NCBI RefSeq assembly: GCF_014646075.1
Contig: NZ_BMMT01000008.1
Location: 1-64,000, forward strand
Length of the DNA stretch: 64,000 nucleotides
Source of the DNA: Saccharopolyspora thermophila
GTDB lineage: Bacteria; Actinomycetota; Actinomycetes; Mycobacteriales; Pseudonocardiaceae
Reading direction: 5' to 3'
Made by a program: the position numbers and the translations under genes. Shown in pieces: positions 1 through 8,702 of the stretch. Under the pieces are notes generated by a model. The model did not search any database. It was given only the letters and a program-made list of their open reading frames with translations, and had not been told where the DNA came from. Numbering within the stretch: the first letter of the stretch is position 1; each line of letters opens with the position of its first letter.

Positions 1-181
1 CCGGCCAGTCGTGCCGGGCGAACGCTTCCCAGCTGGGATTCCCCGGCTCGCGGAAGTGCTGTCGACGTTCCAGCTTCCATGAGTCGTGACCGGCTGAACC
101 CGCGAACCTGGCCTCGTAGTCAGCCTGGTAGTCGCCGAGTCCGAGCGGCACCCCCGAACCGTTCGACCACGTCTCAAGCAT
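1..181 (-). CDS. DUF6879 family protein, 5' part only
   Basis: The minus strand reads from an ATG at 181 through about 60 codons and leaves the window, so only the N-terminus is present. The visible protein (start MLETWSNGSG, then a LGDYQADYEARF segment and a basic, aromatic stretch with SWKLERRQHF and FAR) matches my recollection of the actinomycete DUF6879 family, whose function is unknown. It overlaps the upstream gene by 8 bases, which implies translational coupling. Such pairs usually sit near XRE-type regulators, but none is visible here. Confidence 0.72.
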   Translation of the reverse strand, partial: MLETWSNGSGVPLGLGDYQADYEARFAGSAGHDSWKLERRQHFREPGNPSWEAFARHDWP

Positions 182-440
182 CCGGGATGTCTTCCTTGGC
201 AGCGACGATCATGACGTGCGGAATGACGACGAGTCGTTCGTCCGGAGCGATCGTCACACCGTCAGGCAGCCGCGGAGCGTAGGATTCGGTGAGATCGCGC
301 CCGATCACCGCGATGTCACCGTTGTCGAGTTCCCAGATGTCGGGGCAGCCCGTGCGTCCGCCCGTCTTGTCGAGCTCGGCTGCCGACTTGCCCAACCGTC
401 GTGAGAACGAGGCGGAAGGGTCTGCTTCCCAACGTCTCAT
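174..440 (-). CDS. Small conserved partner of DUF6879
   Basis: An 88-residue protein starting MRRWEADPSA, with a central segment CPDIWELDNGDIAVIGRD followed by a short hydrophobic C-terminus. Proteins of this shape sit directly upstream of DUF6879 genes in many actinomycetes, and here the stop overlaps the DUF6879 start by 8 bases. No catalytic motif is visible and the function is unknown. The arrangement suggests that the two products act together. Confidence 0.72.
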   Translation of the reverse strand: MRRWEADPSASFSRRLGKSAAELDKTGGRTGCPDIWELDNGDIAVIGRDLTESYAPRLPDGVTIAPDERLVVIPHVMIVAAKEDIPDA

Positions 441-791
441 GGTCGGCGCTCCACCTTCTGCTTGGAAAGATCGAGATTTGGATGATATCGAGGTATTCTC
501 TCGTGGGGGAGCCGCTATCCGGCGGAAGCGGGCTGCCGATCAACGTATCCGACCAGCCTTGATCGCGTGCCACCGACGCGCAACTGATCATGGGTTTCGC
601 TCGTACGAGACCGGCACATCAGCCGGTACGGGCATATTTCGTGGTGTCCGTCACGCGTGGGGAGAGGGGGGCGGCGAGCGATGCGGAAGGCGTTGTCCGG
701 CCGGGTTCCGAAGGTGGGGGCGGGGGAGGCGCTGCTCGATGCGGGACCGCGCGGCCCGGCCGCGGAGTGGGCCGAGCGGCGCGGGTTCGGG
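441..791. other. Intergenic region, no gene seen
   Basis: This 351-base stretch separates two minus-strand genes. The open frames crossing it are Pro/Arg-rich, have no good ribosome binding site, and look like compositional shadows. It probably holds the promoter of the 88-residue gene. No strong hairpin was identified. Confidence 0.4.
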
Positions 792-1685
792 TCAGTCGAC
801 CCGGAATCCGTTGAGGTCCTTGAGGTTCTTGCCCTCCTCGTTCTTGGTCCTGGCCGCGATCTCGAGGTCGATGGGCAGTTCCTTGCCCGGCTCCAGGTAG
901 CCCGTGCCCTGGACGATGACGAGTCGGCCCTGGTTCGTCGTCAGCGTTTCCGCCTTGCCCAGCCAGGACTTGTGCAGCTGGAGGCCGTCTGCCAGGAAGA
1001 ACCGGAACTGCCAGGTCCTGATGGCGTTCTGGCCCGCTTTCAGGGTGACCCGGTGCGAATAGACCTGGCGCTTGTGCTCGCCCCAGCCCTCCTCGAAGTC
1101 CCCCTGGAACGTGTGCTTCGGCGTTTCGAGCTTCTCCTGCGGCTCCGGCGGCGGGGGCGGCGGGCCTGGCTGCGCCTTGGAGTGGAGGGCCCACCGGTAG
1201 AAGGCCCACAGTTCGTACCGTGGTTCGATCGACGAGGTGTCGCCGTATGACGTGTCCTTCAGGCTCGGGATGATGACGTCGTTGTCGTAGTTCGCCATGC
1301 TGACCACGACATCGCCCTTGGCCTCGGCATCGAACTTGCTCTGCGTCCAGTTGTTCGGGTTCCTCCCCCGGTCGGATTGCCAGTGCAGCGTCGCCAGCGT
1401 GTTGTTGGTGTCCTGCACGTTCACCTTCACCGTGCCGAAGGCGCTTTCGGTGCTGTCCGTGGTGCCGGTGATGGTCATGGTCACGATGCCGCCGGGTTTG
1501 AGGGTCCTGCCGTCCCAGGTGCCATCGCCGCTGAAGCTGATGTCATGGCCCTGGGACACGGCGGTCTTCTCGATGGTGATGTCGACCTCGCACCTGTTCT
1601 CACAGGTGCTGATCACACCGGTGTCGATTTTCGCTTCCTCCCGTTCCGGGCCCTCGGCTTCCACGTCAACTTCACGAGTCGACAC
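792..1685 (-). CDS. Aegerolysin-like plus CBM2-like two-domain protein
   Basis: About 297 residues from a GTG at 1685, chosen because AGGAGG lies 11 bases upstream; the open frame continues 40 codons further but with low-complexity coding. The first domain (roughly residues 20-130) has the layout of aegerolysins, small beta-sandwich lipid-binding proteins: a GTW...LKPGG segment, a GTVKVNVQD strand, then LHWQSDRGRNPNNW. After a Pro-rich linker (GPPPPPPEP) comes a second beta-rich domain with spaced tryptophans and a YLEPGKELPIDL segment, resembling family 2 carbohydrate-binding modules. There is no signal peptide at this start. Both assignments come from pattern only, so the role (membrane or polysaccharide binding) is an inference. 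Confidence 0.55.
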   Translation of the reverse strand: MSTREVDVEAEGPEREEAKIDTGVISTCENRCEVDITIEKTAVSQGHDISFSGDGTWDGRTLKPGGIVTMTITGTTDSTESAFGTVKVNVQDTNNTLATLHWQSDRGRNPNNWTQSKFDAEAKGDVVVSMANYDNDVIIPSLKDTSYGDTSSIEPRYELWAFYRWALHSKAQPGPPPPPPEPQEKLETPKHTFQGDFEEGWGEHKRQVYSHRVTLKAGQNAIRTWQFRFFLADGLQLHKSWLGKAETLTTNQGRLVIVQGTGYLEPGKELPIDLEIAARTKNEEGKNLKDLNGFRVD

Positions 1686-2420
1686 AGAGTATCGCTCCTC
1701 CTGCGTGCTGAGCGGACGATGGCGAGCCGGTGTTGTCGCCAAAGACGGTTCGGGTGCGCCGCGGATACCCTTGTTCTCCTTTCTCGGCGGGGTCTGAAGC
1801 ACCACTCAACCGACAGCGAAACAGTTTCGCAGTCCGCTAATCGAACTTTCCGCGCCGTTCCCGTGGCGCGGTTCGTGGGTGAAACACCGTGGTCACAATG
1901 CTTTGGGCGGACCAGGTGCACGCTGCCGAGTCTATGCGGGTGCGTCACGAACCGCGCCCCTTCTTTCGGGTGAAAGGGGAGATCGGCCATTCGCGTTTAA
2001 TAAAGATTGTTCATGAGCAGTGTGTTTCCGGTGCTCTGGAATCGTCCTGCGGTGAGTTGGGTGGGGTTCGCGGCGGGGGGATCACCGCCGTGGTGCGTGC
2101 GCTCGAGCGGGTGGATCTGCGATCCCGACCGCGCCGTGGGCCACGGCCACCCGGTGGCGTGCCGATGCTGCCCCGAAGTGCGCGATGCCGTGCCCGTGTG
2201 CTTCTGGTGGCGGCGCGGAAAGTCGGCGATGCTGTCGTTCGGGCGGCTCGACGCGAGCGAGCCCGCGTTCTCCTCCTGCCGGGTGGCTCCCCCTCCGGTC
2301 GGCGGGAGGAAGTCCCGCGGAGGCCGGTGGGCGCCAGGTTCCGAAATGCCGGTCTCCGCGGGCCCCCGGGGCTCACCCACGCGAGTTGGGAGAGTGCGGC
2401 CGGTCCTGTGTGGACTCCTG
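1686..2420. other. Intergenic region of about 735 bases
   Basis: This lies between the start of the aegerolysin-like gene and the 3' end of the TetR gene, both on the minus strand. Around 1800-2010 the sequence is less GC-rich than its neighbours, as expected for a promoter region. From about 2040 to 2420 several frames are open on both strands, but none has a convincing ribosome binding site or a recognisable domain. I see no supportable gene. Confidence 0.4.
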
Positions 2421-3119
2421 TCAGGGGCCGGTGGGCGGGTCGCGGAGTTCGGTGAGGCTGTGCAGCAGGGGCGGCAGGATGCGCATGATGCTGTCCCGGG
2501 CGGCGCGGTCGGTGTCCTCCGCGCCGGAGAGAATCGCCTCCTGGATCGCGGCTTCCGCCTGGTTGACCACCATCTGTGTCAGGTCGACCGTGTCGACCAC
2601 GAAGCGCAGCCCGACCGATTCGAGCGCGGTGTCGAGCAGGTCGGCGAGCTGCTGGTGGAAGGCGCGGGCGCTCTCCAGGAAGCGCGGGGCCACCTGGGGG
2701 TTGCGCATCGCCAGCAGGAGGAATTCGCTGTGCAGCAGGCACCACTGCTGGTCCATCGGCTGGGAGGCGATGATGTCGGCGAGCACCTCCTCGAGGACAT
2801 CCGGGCCGGGTTTGCCCTCGACGCGCGCGAGCGGCGCGATCGCCTCGCCGAACCGCTCGCGCAGTGTCTCCAGCCGGGTGCGGTTCTCCCGCTCGATGAG
2901 CGCCAGGAACAGCTCCTCCTTGCTGTCGAAGTTGGAGTAGAAGGCCCCGCGGGTGAACCCGGCGTCGTCGGTGATCGCCTCGATCGATGCGCCGTTGATG
3001 CCGTGCTGGCAGAACTGACGGTAGGCGGCGTCCAGCAGCCGTTCCCGGGTCCTGGCCCGGCGCGCCGTCTCCCGCCCGCCGCCGCTGGGTGCCTCGGCAG
3101 CCGCTCTGCTCTTGCTCAC
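2421..3119 (-). CDS. TetR/AcrR-family transcriptional repressor
   Basis: 232 residues from a GTG at 3119 preceded by AGAGAGGA; the frame extends further upstream but across the operator, so this start is preferred. Residues about 20-65 form the TetR helix-turn-helix (ARTRERLLDAAYRQF, then a GFTRGAFYSNFDSKEELF recognition region), followed by a helical ligand-binding domain. It is divergent from the MMPL exporter gene, and the 175-base gap carries three phased dyads. By analogy with other TetR-exporter pairs it most likely represses the exporter operon and itself until an effector binds. Confidence 0.93.
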   Translation of the reverse strand: MSKSRAAAEAPSGGGRETARRARTRERLLDAAYRQFCQHGINGASIEAITDDAGFTRGAFYSNFDSKEELFLALIERENRTRLETLRERFGEAIAPLARVEGKPGPDVLEEVLADIIASQPMDQQWCLLHSEFLLLAMRNPQVAPRFLESARAFHQQLADLLDTALESVGLRFVVDTVDLTQMVVNQAEAAIQEAILSGAEDTDRAARDSIMRILPPLLHSLTELRDPPTGP

Positions 3120-3191
3120 GCTCTGTCCTCTCTGGGCCCGGCGGGTCCGGCGTCGCACCGTACCCGGTGGGCACCCGGCCATCATATTCCC

Positions 3192-3242
3192 GATACGCTC
3201 TTGTATCGGATACGGTGTCGTATCGGATACAGTCCTGTATCG
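3192..3242. promoter_or_regulatory. Three phased 17-bp dyad operators
   Basis: Three contiguous 17-base units start at 3192, 3209 and 3226. Each reads GATAC-N6-GTATC-G, so each holds a perfect 5-bp inverted repeat with a 6-bp centre, and only the centre varies. They lie between the divergent tetR (start 3119) and exporter (start 3295) genes, the expected place for TetR operators. The strict 17-bp phase suggests cooperative binding of several dimers. The assignment to this TetR is inferred from position. Confidence 0.8.
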
Positions 3243-3294
3243 GGTCGTGTCGTCCGTGGCAGAGACATCGACCTGCTGGCGACGGGAGTCTGGC

Positions 3295-6018
3295 GTGTCC
3301 TCGTTCCTCCACTCACTCGGCCGCAGAGCCTTCGCGGCCCGCAAGACCGTCCTCGCCCTCTGGCTGCTGGTGCTGGCCGTCGGCGGTGGCGCCGCCGGTC
3401 TGCTGAACAAGGGCATGGACAACACGGTCACCATCCCCGGCACCGAGGCGCAGGAGGCGCTCGACCGGCTGTCGGTGACCTTCCCCCAGACCAGCGGCGC
3501 GTCCGCGCAGCTCGTCGTGGTCGTCCCGGGTGGCGTGCGCGATCCCGGCGTGCGGCGCGAGGTCGAGCGCGCCGTCGGCGAACTCGACGGCATCGAGCAG
3601 GTCGCGCAGACCGTTTCTCCCTACGCGACCGACATCGGTGGCCAGATCAGCGACGACGGCCGGGCCGGTCTGATCACGATCCAGCTCGACGGCGTCGCCA
3701 CCGCGATCGACCAGGCCACCAAGGACCGCATCGCCGCGATCGCGCACGGACTGCAGCAGCGGTTGCCCGCGGGCTCGCAGGTCAGCCACGGCGGCCCGCT
3801 GTTCGCGCAGAACTTCCCCGGCCTGAGCATCGTGGAAGCGCTGGGGCTGGTGATCGCGGTGGTGGTCCTGGTGATCACCCTCGGCTCGTTCCTGGCGGCC
3901 GGGATGCCGCTGGTCAACGCCCTCATCGGGGTGGGCATCTCGATGGCACTGATCTTCGTCGCGACCGCGCTCGGCCCGATCACCGCGACGACGCCGCTGC
4001 TGGCCCTCATGCTCGGCCTGGCCGTCGGGATCGACTACGCGCTGTTCATCGTTTCGCGCCACCAGCAGGAGCTCGCCGCGGGCTCGCCGCCGCGTGAGGC
4101 CGCGGCGCGGGCGGTGGCCACCGCGGGCTCGGCGGTCATCTTCGCCGGGCTGACCGTGATCATCGCGCTGGTCGGGCTCGGCGTCGCCGGAATCCCGTTT
4201 CTGACCACGATGGGCGTGGCCGCCGCGGTGGCGGTCGGCATCGCCGTGCTGGTCTCGATCACTCTGGTGCCCGCCCTGCTGGGCTTCGCCGGGAACCGGC
4301 TGCAACCGCGGCAGCGCGCCAGGCGGTCGCGCCGCGAACCGGTCGGCACCCGGTTCTTCACCGGCTGGGTGCGCGCGGTGACCCGCTTCCCCGCCGTCAC
4401 CGTGCTCGCCGTGGTCGCCGTGCTCGGCCTCGCCACCGTCCCGGCGGCCGGGTTGCGGCTCGCGCTGCCCGACGCCGGGGCGCTGCCTGAGGACGACCCG
4501 GCGCGCGTCACCTACGACCTGGTCAGCGAGCATTTCTCGCCCGGTTTCAACGGCCCGCTGATCGTCACCGCCACCATCGTCACCAGCACCGACCCGCTGG
4601 GCCTGATGGACGACCTCAAGCGCGAGATCGAGCGGCTGCCCGGGGTGGCCGAGGTACCGCTGGCCACGCCGAACCCCACCGCCGACACCGGGATCGTGCA
4701 GGTGATCCCCGAAGGCGCACCCGACTCCGCGGAAACCAAACAGCTCGTGGCCGAGATCCGCGCGCTGCACGGGCACTTCCACGACACCTACGGCATCGAC
4801 ATCTCCGTCACCGGCTTCACCGCCGTCGGCATCGACGTCTCCGACAAGCTGGGCGCGGCGCTGCTGCCGTTCGGCGTGGTCGTCGTCGGCCTGTCGCTGT
4901 TGTTGCTGACCATGGTGTTCCGGTCCGTCGCGGTGCCGGTCAAGGCAACCCTGGGCTACCTGCTGAGCATCGGCGCCTCGCTGGGCCTGGTGACCCTGGT
5001 GTTCCAGGACGGCTGGCTGGCCGACGCGCTCAACGTGGAACGCACCGGGCCGGTGATCAGCTTCATGCCGATCGTGCTGATGGGGGTCCTGTTCGGACTC
5101 GCCATGGACTACGAGGTGTTCCTGGTCTCCCGGATGCGCGAGGAGTACGTGCACACCCGCGACGCGCGGGCCGCGGTCACCACCGGGTTCGTCTCCTCGG
5201 CACGGGTTGTCACCGCCGCCGCGGTGATCATGTTCGCGGTGTTCGTCGCGTTTGTCCCGGAAGGCGACGCGAACCTCAAACCGATCGCGTTCGGCCTGGC
5301 GGTCGGCGTGTTCGTCGACGCGTTCGTGGTGCGCATGACCCTGGTGCCGGCGGTGCTGGTGCTGCTGGGCGAGAGGGCGTGGTGGATGCCGCGCAAACTC
5401 GACCGCGCGCTGCCGTCGTTCGACATCGAGGGCGAGAGCCTGCGCGAGGAGCTGGCGCTGGCGGACTGGCCGCGGCCGGGCTCCGACGAGGCGGTCGCCT
5501 GCGAGGGACTGTGGTTGGCCGACCCGGACACCGGTCGCCCGGTCTACCGCGACGTCGGGTTCCTGCTGCCACGGCAGGGCGTGCACGTCGTGCGCGGCGC
5601 GGACGAGACCGCGGTCAGCGCGCTGCTGCTGACGTTGTCCGGCCGGTTGCAGCCGGACCGCGGCAAGCTGAAGGTCCTCGGCCACGCCCTGCCCGCCCGG
5701 GCCGCGGCCGTGCGCTCCCGGGTGGCCTACGTCGACGCGGGCGACGGCGGTGTCGAGCCCGTGCGGCGGGCGCTCGGCGAGCGCCCCGCCGTGCTCGTCC
5801 TCGACCGCACCGACCGGGTTTCCGACCCCGGCGCGCGCCGTGAGATCCGCGACCTGCTCGCCGGTGCCGGGTGCACCGCGATCGCGGGCACCACCGGCCT
5901 GGCGGACCTGCGCGACATCCTCCCCGCAGCAGAAGCCGCCACCACCACCGACCTGCGCGACGACGCAGTCGCGCCAGCCCGCGTCCTGTCCGGCGCGGTC
6001 GGTCAGAGGCTGTCGTGA
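3295..6018 (+). CDS. MMPL/RND-family membrane exporter with ABC-like tail
   Basis: 907 residues from a GTG at 3295 (GGGAG six bases upstream). The bulk is an MMPL transporter: an N-terminal membrane helix, a periplasmic porter domain, a helix bundle with MLGLAVGIDYALFIVSR, then a second copy of the same architecture ending in a bundle with GLAMDYEVFLVSRMREEY. These proteins use the proton gradient to export lipids or hydrophobic compounds. From about residue 730 an extra cytoplasmic domain resembles an ABC ATPase (RPVYRDVGF, LLLTLSGRLQPDRGKLKVLG, AVLVLDRTDR), but the Walker A lysine loop is missing, the Walker B glutamate is replaced, and no LSGGQ signature is seen. That domain is probably non-catalytic. 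The stop overlaps the next gene's start. Confidence 0.92.
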   Translation: MSSFLHSLGRRAFAARKTVLALWLLVLAVGGGAAGLLNKGMDNTVTIPGTEAQEALDRLSVTFPQTSGASAQLVVVVPGGVRDPGVRREVERAVGELDGIEQVAQTVSPYATDIGGQISDDGRAGLITIQLDGVATAIDQATKDRIAAIAHGLQQRLPAGSQVSHGGPLFAQNFPGLSIVEALGLVIAVVVLVITLGSFLAAGMPLVNALIGVGISMALIFVATALGPITATTPLLALMLGLAVGIDYALFIVSRHQQELAAGSPPREAAARAVATAGSAVIFAGLTVIIALVGLGVAGIPFLTTMGVAAAVAVGIAVLVSITLVPALLGFAGNRLQPRQRARRSRREPVGTRFFTGWVRAVTRFPAVTVLAVVAVLGLATVPAAGLRLALPDAGALPEDDPARVTYDLVSEHFSPGFNGPLIVTATIVTSTDPLGLMDDLKREIERLPGVAEVPLATPNPTADTGIVQVIPEGAPDSAETKQLVAEIRALHGHFHDTYGIDISVTGFTAVGIDVSDKLGAALLPFGVVVVGLSLLLLTMVFRSVAVPVKATLGYLLSIGASLGLVTLVFQDGWLADALNVERTGPVISFMPIVLMGVLFGLAMDYEVFLVSRMREEYVHTRDARAAVTTGFVSSARVVTAAAVIMFAVFVAFVPEGDANLKPIAFGLAVGVFVDAFVVRMTLVPAVLVLLGERAWWMPRKLDRALPSFDIEGESLREELALADWPRPGSDEAVACEGLWLADPDTGRPVYRDVGFLLPRQGVHVVRGADETAVSALLLTLSGRLQPDRGKLKVLGHALPARAAAVRSRVAYVDAGDGGVEPVRRALGERPAVLVLDRTDRVSDPGARREIRDLLAGAGCTAIAGTTGLADLRDILPAAEAATTTDLRDDAVAPARVLSGAVGQRLS

Positions 6019-7997
6019 ACGCCGAAACGACCCGGAAAGCAGAGGCGATCCCCGTGAAGACATCGGTGCACGGCCGGTCCCGGCTCCCCGTGCTGCGCCT
6101 GCTCGGCCTGCTACTCGTGCCGCTGGCCATCGCGGGCCTGCTGATCTGGTCGTTGGGCGACCCCGAGGACCGGATGAAGGACGTCCGCGCCGCCGTCGTG
6201 AACAAGGACAAGCCCGTCGAGGTCAACGGGCAGCTCGTTCCGCTGGGCCGACAGCTGTCGGCGAAACTGGTCGGCGGCGAGATCGAGAGCAACTACACCT
6301 GGGAGTTCGCGACCGAGCAGACCGCGGCCGAAGGTCTCGCGGACGGCACCTACGCGGCCGTGGTCACGATCCCGGAGACCTTCTCGGCCGCGGCCACCTC
6401 GTTCTCCCGCGACCCGGCGCAGGCCACGCGGGCGACGATCGACGTCACCACCGGCGACCGCAGCCACCTCGCGGACGAGGCGATCAGCCGGGTGGTGACC
6501 GCCACGGCGGCGAACCTGCTCGGCCAGCAGCTCACCACCACCTACCTGGACAACGTCTACGTCGGGTTCAACACGCTGGGCGACCGCCTCGGGGAGGCGT
6601 CGCAGGGCGCCACGTCCCTGGCTGACGGCGCCCGGCAGCTCGCGGGCGGCACCGACCAGCTCTCCGCCGGTGCCGACCAGCTGGCGGCCGGGGCGCGGAC
6701 GCTCTCGGACGGGCTCGGCGCGCTCGACGGTGGCGCCGCGCAGCTGGCGCAGGGCACGCGTCGGTTGTCCGACGGCCTGTCCCGGATGCGCGAGCAGACC
6801 GCCCAGCTGCCCCAGCAGACCTCGATGTTGGCCGATGTCTCCGCACAGGAGGCGCAGGGCGTGCGGCAGCTCAACGGCGGCCTGAAGCAGCTGGCGGCCG
6901 AGCTCGCCGAGATGTCCGGGCAGTGCCCGCCCGGTGTGGTGCCGATGTGCACCAAGCTCGCCATCCAGGCCGCCACCGCGCAGGCGCTCAGCGACGGGGC
7001 CGGTCAGCTGCAGCAGGCCAGCACCGGCGTCTCCACCGGCCTTGACGCGCTGGCCGGACGCACCCAGGAATCCAGCGGCGGGCTACCCGCGCTCGCCGCG
7101 GGCATCGACCAGCTCGCCACCGGCGCCGCCCAGCTCGACGACGGTGCGACGCGGCTGGCGGACGGCCTGTCGCAGACCAGGGGCGGAGCCACCCGGCTGG
7201 CCGAGGGAGCCGACCAGCTCGCCGCCGGGGTGCGCGGCGTCGCCGACGGCGCCCGGCAGCTCGACGACGGCACGGGCCGGCTGTCCTCGGGCCTGGACCA
7301 GGCGGTGCGGCAGCTGCCCAGCTACCCGGACGGCGACCGGCAGAAGCTCGCTCAGGCGGTTGCCGACCCGGTCACCACCGCCGGGGGCACGGCGCTCGGG
7401 TTCGGCTTCTCGGGCCCGTCGCTGTTCGCGGTGCTGGCGCTGTGGGTCGGTGCGGTGGTTGCGTTCCTGGTGCTGCGCGCCCGCCCGAAGCGGGCGCTGG
7501 AGTCGACCCGCTCGTCGTTCCGGTTGGCGTGGCAGCAGCTGCGCCTGCCCGCCGGGATCGCAATCGCGCAGGGCGTCCTGGTGGCCGCGGTCGTCGGGAT
7601 CGCGCAGGATCTGTCGCCTGGGCGGTGGCTCGGCGCGACGGGCCTGCTGGTGCTCGCGGCGGTGGCGTTCACCGCGGTCAACCAGGCGCTGGCGGCGGCC
7701 TTCGGCGGCACCGGCCGGTTCGCGGCCATGCTGGTGGGACTGGTGGTGCTGGCCAACGGCTTCATCGCGGCGGTGCCCGCGGTGTTGGGCCGGGTGCAGT
7801 CGGTGCTGCCGGTCGGACCTGCCCAGGACGCGCTGCACGCGGTCATCGCCGGGACCGCCCCGGGCAGTGGTGCGATCGCCGCGCTGCTGCTGTGGGCGGC
7901 GATCGGCGTCGTGGTCACCTCCCTGGCGATCGAGCGGAGCCGCACGGTCCGCGTGACCCGGCTCCGCGCGCTGCGCCGCAGCCCCGGAGTGGCGTGA
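6015..7997 (+). CDS. YhgE/Pip-family membrane protein
   Basis: 660 residues from a GTG at 6015 that overlaps the previous stop (GTGA). One N-terminal membrane helix (LLGLLLVPLAIAGLLIWSL) is followed by a large extracytoplasmic region that includes many repeats of the type DGAxQLAxGTxQL between about residues 195 and 450, a predicted long helical stalk. The C-terminus has about five membrane helices. This is the YhgE/Pip architecture, a family related to ABC-2 permeases and phage-infection or ESX-type surface proteins. Coupling to the MMPL gene with its dead ABC domain suggests one exporter complex in which the degenerate ATPase contacts this permease-like partner. That interaction is an inference. 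Confidence 0.88.
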   Translation: MNAETTRKAEAIPVKTSVHGRSRLPVLRLLGLLLVPLAIAGLLIWSLGDPEDRMKDVRAAVVNKDKPVEVNGQLVPLGRQLSAKLVGGEIESNYTWEFATEQTAAEGLADGTYAAVVTIPETFSAAATSFSRDPAQATRATIDVTTGDRSHLADEAISRVVTATAANLLGQQLTTTYLDNVYVGFNTLGDRLGEASQGATSLADGARQLAGGTDQLSAGADQLAAGARTLSDGLGALDGGAAQLAQGTRRLSDGLSRMREQTAQLPQQTSMLADVSAQEAQGVRQLNGGLKQLAAELAEMSGQCPPGVVPMCTKLAIQAATAQALSDGAGQLQQASTGVSTGLDALAGRTQESSGGLPALAAGIDQLATGAAQLDDGATRLADGLSQTRGGATRLAEGADQLAAGVRGVADGARQLDDGTGRLSSGLDQAVRQLPSYPDGDRQKLAQAVADPVTTAGGTALGFGFSGPSLFAVLALWVGAVVAFLVLRARPKRALESTRSSFRLAWQQLRLPAGIAIAQGVLVAAVVGIAQDLSPGRWLGATGLLVLAAVAFTAVNQALAAAFGGTGRFAAMLVGLVVLANGFIAAVPAVLGRVQSVLPVGPAQDALHAVIAGTAPGSGAIAALLLWAAIGVVVTSLAIERSRTVRVTRLRALRRSPGVA

Positions 7998-8004
7998 CGG
8001 CGGA

Positions 8005-8092
8005 ACCGGCCGGTCGCACCACCCCCGACCGGCCGGTCCACCAAGGGAAACAGCACTGGCCACAGTGGAGTCCGCAGATTCGTCCACTGTGG
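8005..8092 (+). terminator. Two consecutive hairpins after the exporter operon
   Basis: The first hairpin has perfect 12-bp arms at 8005-8016 and 8026-8037 (ACCGGCCGGTCG and its complement) with a 9-base loop, starting 8 bases after the stop. The second has perfect 10-bp arms at 8060-8069 and 8083-8092 (CCACAGTGGA type). Neither has a long T-run, which is usual for high-GC actinomycete terminators. Confidence 0.65.
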
Positions 8093-8115
8093 TGGTCCCG
8101 GAGTGGCCGCTGTCG

Positions 8116-8361
8116 CTAGGTCCGGGGGCGGCGGCGCGGGTCCCGCCGGGGCACGTCGACCCGTTCGGACTCCACCTGCAGCCGTGCCGCCGGTGCCCGG
8201 TCATCGGCGGCTCGTTCCAGCGCGGTGCGCAGTAGCGGCGTGAGCGTCGCGAGGGCGCGCAGGCAGGTCCTGGTCAGACCCCGGGGCAACCCGGTGAGGC
8301 GGATCTCCGCGCGGATCACCAGCGGGGCGTCTGCGGGGCGGGGATCTCGTCCGGTGCTCAT
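8116..8361 (-). CDS. Small hypothetical protein next to the gas-vesicle operon
   Basis: 81 residues from an ATG at 8361, divergent from the gvp operon. The N-terminal half (LVIRAEIRLTGLPRGLTRTCLRAL) could form a strand and amphipathic helix, and the C-terminus is strongly basic. I do not recognise a family. The ribosome binding site is weak (ACAGG about 8 bases upstream), so the gene is plausible but not secure. Confidence 0.45.
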   Translation of the reverse strand: MSTGRDPRPADAPLVIRAEIRLTGLPRGLTRTCLRALATLTPLLRTALERAADDRAPAARLQVESERVDVPRRDPRRRPRT

Positions 8362-8381
8362 CCTCGTGCCTGTCGAGTGGG

Positions 8382-8452
8382 CTGTGCCGATGGGGCCACG
8401 GTAGTCCTCCGGCGGGGCCGCGGTCAGTGGTTTTCTTCCCCCATCGGCACAG
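8382..8452. promoter_or_regulatory. Widely spaced 14-bp inverted repeat upstream of gvp
   Basis: CTGTGCCGATGGGG at 8382-8395 is repeated exactly as its reverse complement at 8439-8452, separated by 43 bases. It lies in the 341-base gap (8362-8702) between the divergent small gene and the gvp operon, which otherwise shows no gene. Perfect arms of this length in a divergent promoter region are compatible with a regulator-bound looped operator. The binding protein is unknown. Confidence 0.5.
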
Positions 8453-8702
8453 GCTTCTCCGTGACTTTCGGCCGTGCGTCCCCGGGCGTCCAGGCGCGCA
8501 TACTGGGTCGTGGGGGGAGAGCGGGAGTGTCCGTTCGTGCGCCGCGGAGCGCGGTGGCCCCATCAGGAGGTGAGCCCCTTCGCCGACCCCGACCGGCAGT
8601 GAGGCCGCGTCGGAACAGCGGGTGCCCGGGGCGGAAGAGGTCACGAGGTGTCGGCCGCCGCGGGCGGGGGTACGCCCGAATTACTCCGCACGGGAGGTCG
8701 AT

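Noticed and set aside
2007-2420. Possible plus-strand gene overlapping the 3' end of tetR
   Set aside because: Trp/Cys/Pro-rich translation, no ribosome binding site, and overlap with an established gene.
3313-6063. Very long minus-strand open frame opposite the MMPL gene
   Set aside because: It is exactly antisense to a well-defined transporter and encodes a His/Gln/Arg/Asp-rich sequence typical of GC-rich shadow frames.
8060-8092. CCACAGTGGA-type hairpin as a specific operator
   Set aside because: Short variants of the same motif (for example TCCACTGTGG) recur at several unrelated places in the window, so it is more likely a dispersed genomic motif or terminator arm.
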